From NCBI GenBank assembly GCA_030065935.1, contig JASJCP010000005.1, positions 1-64,000 of the forward strand: 64,000 bases of DNA, written 5' to 3'. Made by a program: the position numbers and the translations under genes. Shown here piece by piece: positions 62,859-64,000 of this stretch. The notes beneath the pieces are model-generated. The model did not search any database. It was not told where the DNA came from and saw only the letters and a list, made by a program, of their open reading frames with translations. Position 1 is the first letter of the stretch; the number at the start of each line of letters is the position of its first letter. The DNA comes from Xenococcaceae cyanobacterium MO_167.B27 (GTDB taxonomy: Bacteria; Cyanobacteriota; Cyanobacteriia; Cyanobacteriales; Xenococcaceae).

Positions 62859-62990
62859 GTTGTACTTTCCTTAGTATCGACAGTTAAACAAATCGACCTT
62901 CGGTTGAAAATTTCAGGAGCGCAATGGAATGCGGACAATGTGCCACAAGTTTTAAAACATCGGTGTGCTTATCTCAATAATGCTTTTTGA
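62859..62990 (+). pseudogene. ISKra4-like transposase C-terminal remnant
   Basis: The frame reads VVLSLVSTVKQIDLRLKISG then AQWNADNVPQVLKHRCAYLN to a TGA. This is the C-terminal pattern of ISKra4-family transposases (LKISGAQW..ENV.QVLKHR.AYLNG). No upstream part remains. Confidence 0.65.
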
Positions 62991-63281
62991 GTATCAGGAG
63001 TATTTTTGTTCTTAAGAAATAGAAACTAATATTAATTGAGGTCAGAAAGGAAGTAAAAAAAAAGGGCGCAAAGGGAGCTTTTAAACAAAATTAATAAGTT
63101 TAATTTTCTATAATTATCTGCATCTACAATGTCCACAATATTTCTGAAAATGAACATTTATATATATCTTATAGCAATATCCATCAAGTAATTCAATCGC
63201 CTTTATGAAGTCATTTTCAGCCCTTGTTAACTACCCTGCTAATAGGTAATCTAAAAGTAGAGCAATAATCGGGAGACGGAA

Positions 63282-63824
63282 GTGGCAATTTCAAATTTAG
63301 ATACACACGATATTTTTGTGATTGTACATTTGGCAGGAATTTTATCTGCTTGGTTGGGGGCAACATTAGTTTGGCAATTTCTTGCAACTCGTAAACAAAA
63401 GCGTCAACAATTAATCAGAAATTTCAAATATTTAACTAAATCCACAAGCTCAGTGGTAACAGTAGCGGATTTAGTCTTTGAAACAGGCTATTCTCCCAAG
63501 GAATGTCAGAAATTCTTAAATAAACTAGCAATTGAATTAGATGCTGATATTGATTATACTGAATCAGGAAAGCTCTACTATAAGTTTCCTGTTACAAGTA
63601 ATCTAGGACTTAAGGAAGAAGAAAAATATAAAAAACTTGTTAGATGGACTGAGTTTTGTGCCAATCATAATAACGGAATAGTGACTGCGGTGGATTTATC
63701 CCTAAAAGCTGAAGTATCTCCTAAAGAGTGCAAAAAGTTTCTTGATGATTTTATCGCAGAAGTCAGAGGGGAAATTGAGTGTACAGAAAAAGGACAGTTT
63801 TTATTATCAACTCCCTACAGCTAA
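63282..63824 (+). CDS. Membrane-anchored protein with duplicated winged-helix-like module
   Basis: The 180-residue protein starts at GTG 63282 with GGGAG upstream. One membrane helix is near residues 10-33 (IFVIVHLAGILSAWLGATLV), followed by basic residues. Two similar modules follow: VVTVADLVFETGYSPKECQK to about residue 105, and IVTAVDLSLKAEVSPKECKK to about 175. Each resembles a winged helix. No family recognised. No partner gene is visible before the window ends. Confidence 0.65.
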   Translation: MAISNLDTHDIFVIVHLAGILSAWLGATLVWQFLATRKQKRQQLIRNFKYLTKSTSSVVTVADLVFETGYSPKECQKFLNKLAIELDADIDYTESGKLYYKFPVTSNLGLKEEEKYKKLVRWTEFCANHNNGIVTAVDLSLKAEVSPKECKKFLDDFIAEVRGEIECTEKGQFLLSTPYS

Positions 63825-64000
63825 AAATATAGAACTTAATAAAATAAATCGTAGCAACAAACTATAAGGAAACAAAATTAAGGGCATGAAGGAGGCTGTT
63901 AAACAAAATTAATAATTTTGAATTTCTAGTCCTAGATCTGATAAGCCCCTTTTCACCAATGATTTTTTTCTCTCTCGTCAATTGAACAGTAATTTTAATA

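Noticed and set aside
62702-62938. 78-aa minus-strand ORF
   Set aside because: The opposite strand encodes the recognisable ISKra4-like transposase end, so this is a shadow.

Overview
The window is a chromosomal segment of an AT-rich cyanobacterium. The HIP1 octamer GCGATCGC recurs throughout, and the gene set is typically cyanobacterial: Ycf46-like AAA+ ATPase, DUF760 protein, CoaR/CoaT cobalt pair, cyanoexosortase A trio. The abundance of short interspersed repeats and TnpB/IscB elements suggests a larger-genome unicellular, baeocytous or filamentous lineage (inference; a Pleurocapsales-like organism would fit). No tRNA, rRNA or CRISPR array was seen.

Layout. 0-15 kb is mostly housekeeping: a PgpH-like 7TM-HD phosphohydrolase, a DUF697-type GTPase, a TPR protein, MsrP, then ftsZ-thiD-scpB-DUF760, a lone TnpB-like nuclease without a zinc ribbon, a Ycf46-like ATPase and recA. 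15-20.4 kb is an iron-uptake operon with four consecutive feoA genes, feoB, a feoC and small membrane genes. 20.5-26 kb holds an MFS transporter, a small HTH gene with a 55-codon ORF and a structured repeat (a second copy opens the window), then the divergent coaT/coaR pair. 26-43.5 kb is a metal-homeostasis island heavily worked over by insertion elements. It has a second feoC, an HMA chaperone, an HMA_2-like membrane protein, a WD40 protein, two paralogous P1B-type ATPases whose CPx tripeptide is replaced by FVT, and two small proteins resembling the DUF5132/PacL type. Between them lie an IS200/IS605 element, another tnpB, two iscB genes and decayed copies of feo-locus segments. 44-55.5 kb is mainly fermentation: HIT protein, AdhE, PflA, a RelE/ParE toxin-antitoxin pair, PflB and an ADP-forming acyl-CoA synthetase/GNAT fusion. 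55.5-64 kb has toxin-antitoxin relics, a haemagglutinin-like secreted protein with a Cys-rich upstream partner, the cyanoexosortase A cluster, an ISKra4-like remnant and a membrane protein with a duplicated winged-helix-like module.

How it works together. The feo operon would import Fe(II). CoaR senses cobalt and switches on the exporter CoaT. The island at 26-43 kb looks like a second metal-handling system built from CPx-less P-type ATPases, a recurring degenerate HMA domain with a GRVR motif, FeoC-like winged-helix proteins and PacL-like small membrane proteins. Its metal is unknown. I regard this system, and the covarying structured repeat at 1-213 and 22442-22650, as the most interesting material. 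The pfl/adhE/acyl-CoA synthetase group would support dark anaerobic fermentation of pyruvate to formate, acetate and ethanol.

Limits. All assignments come from reading the sequence and recognising families. No search or folding program was run, and residue positions are approximate.
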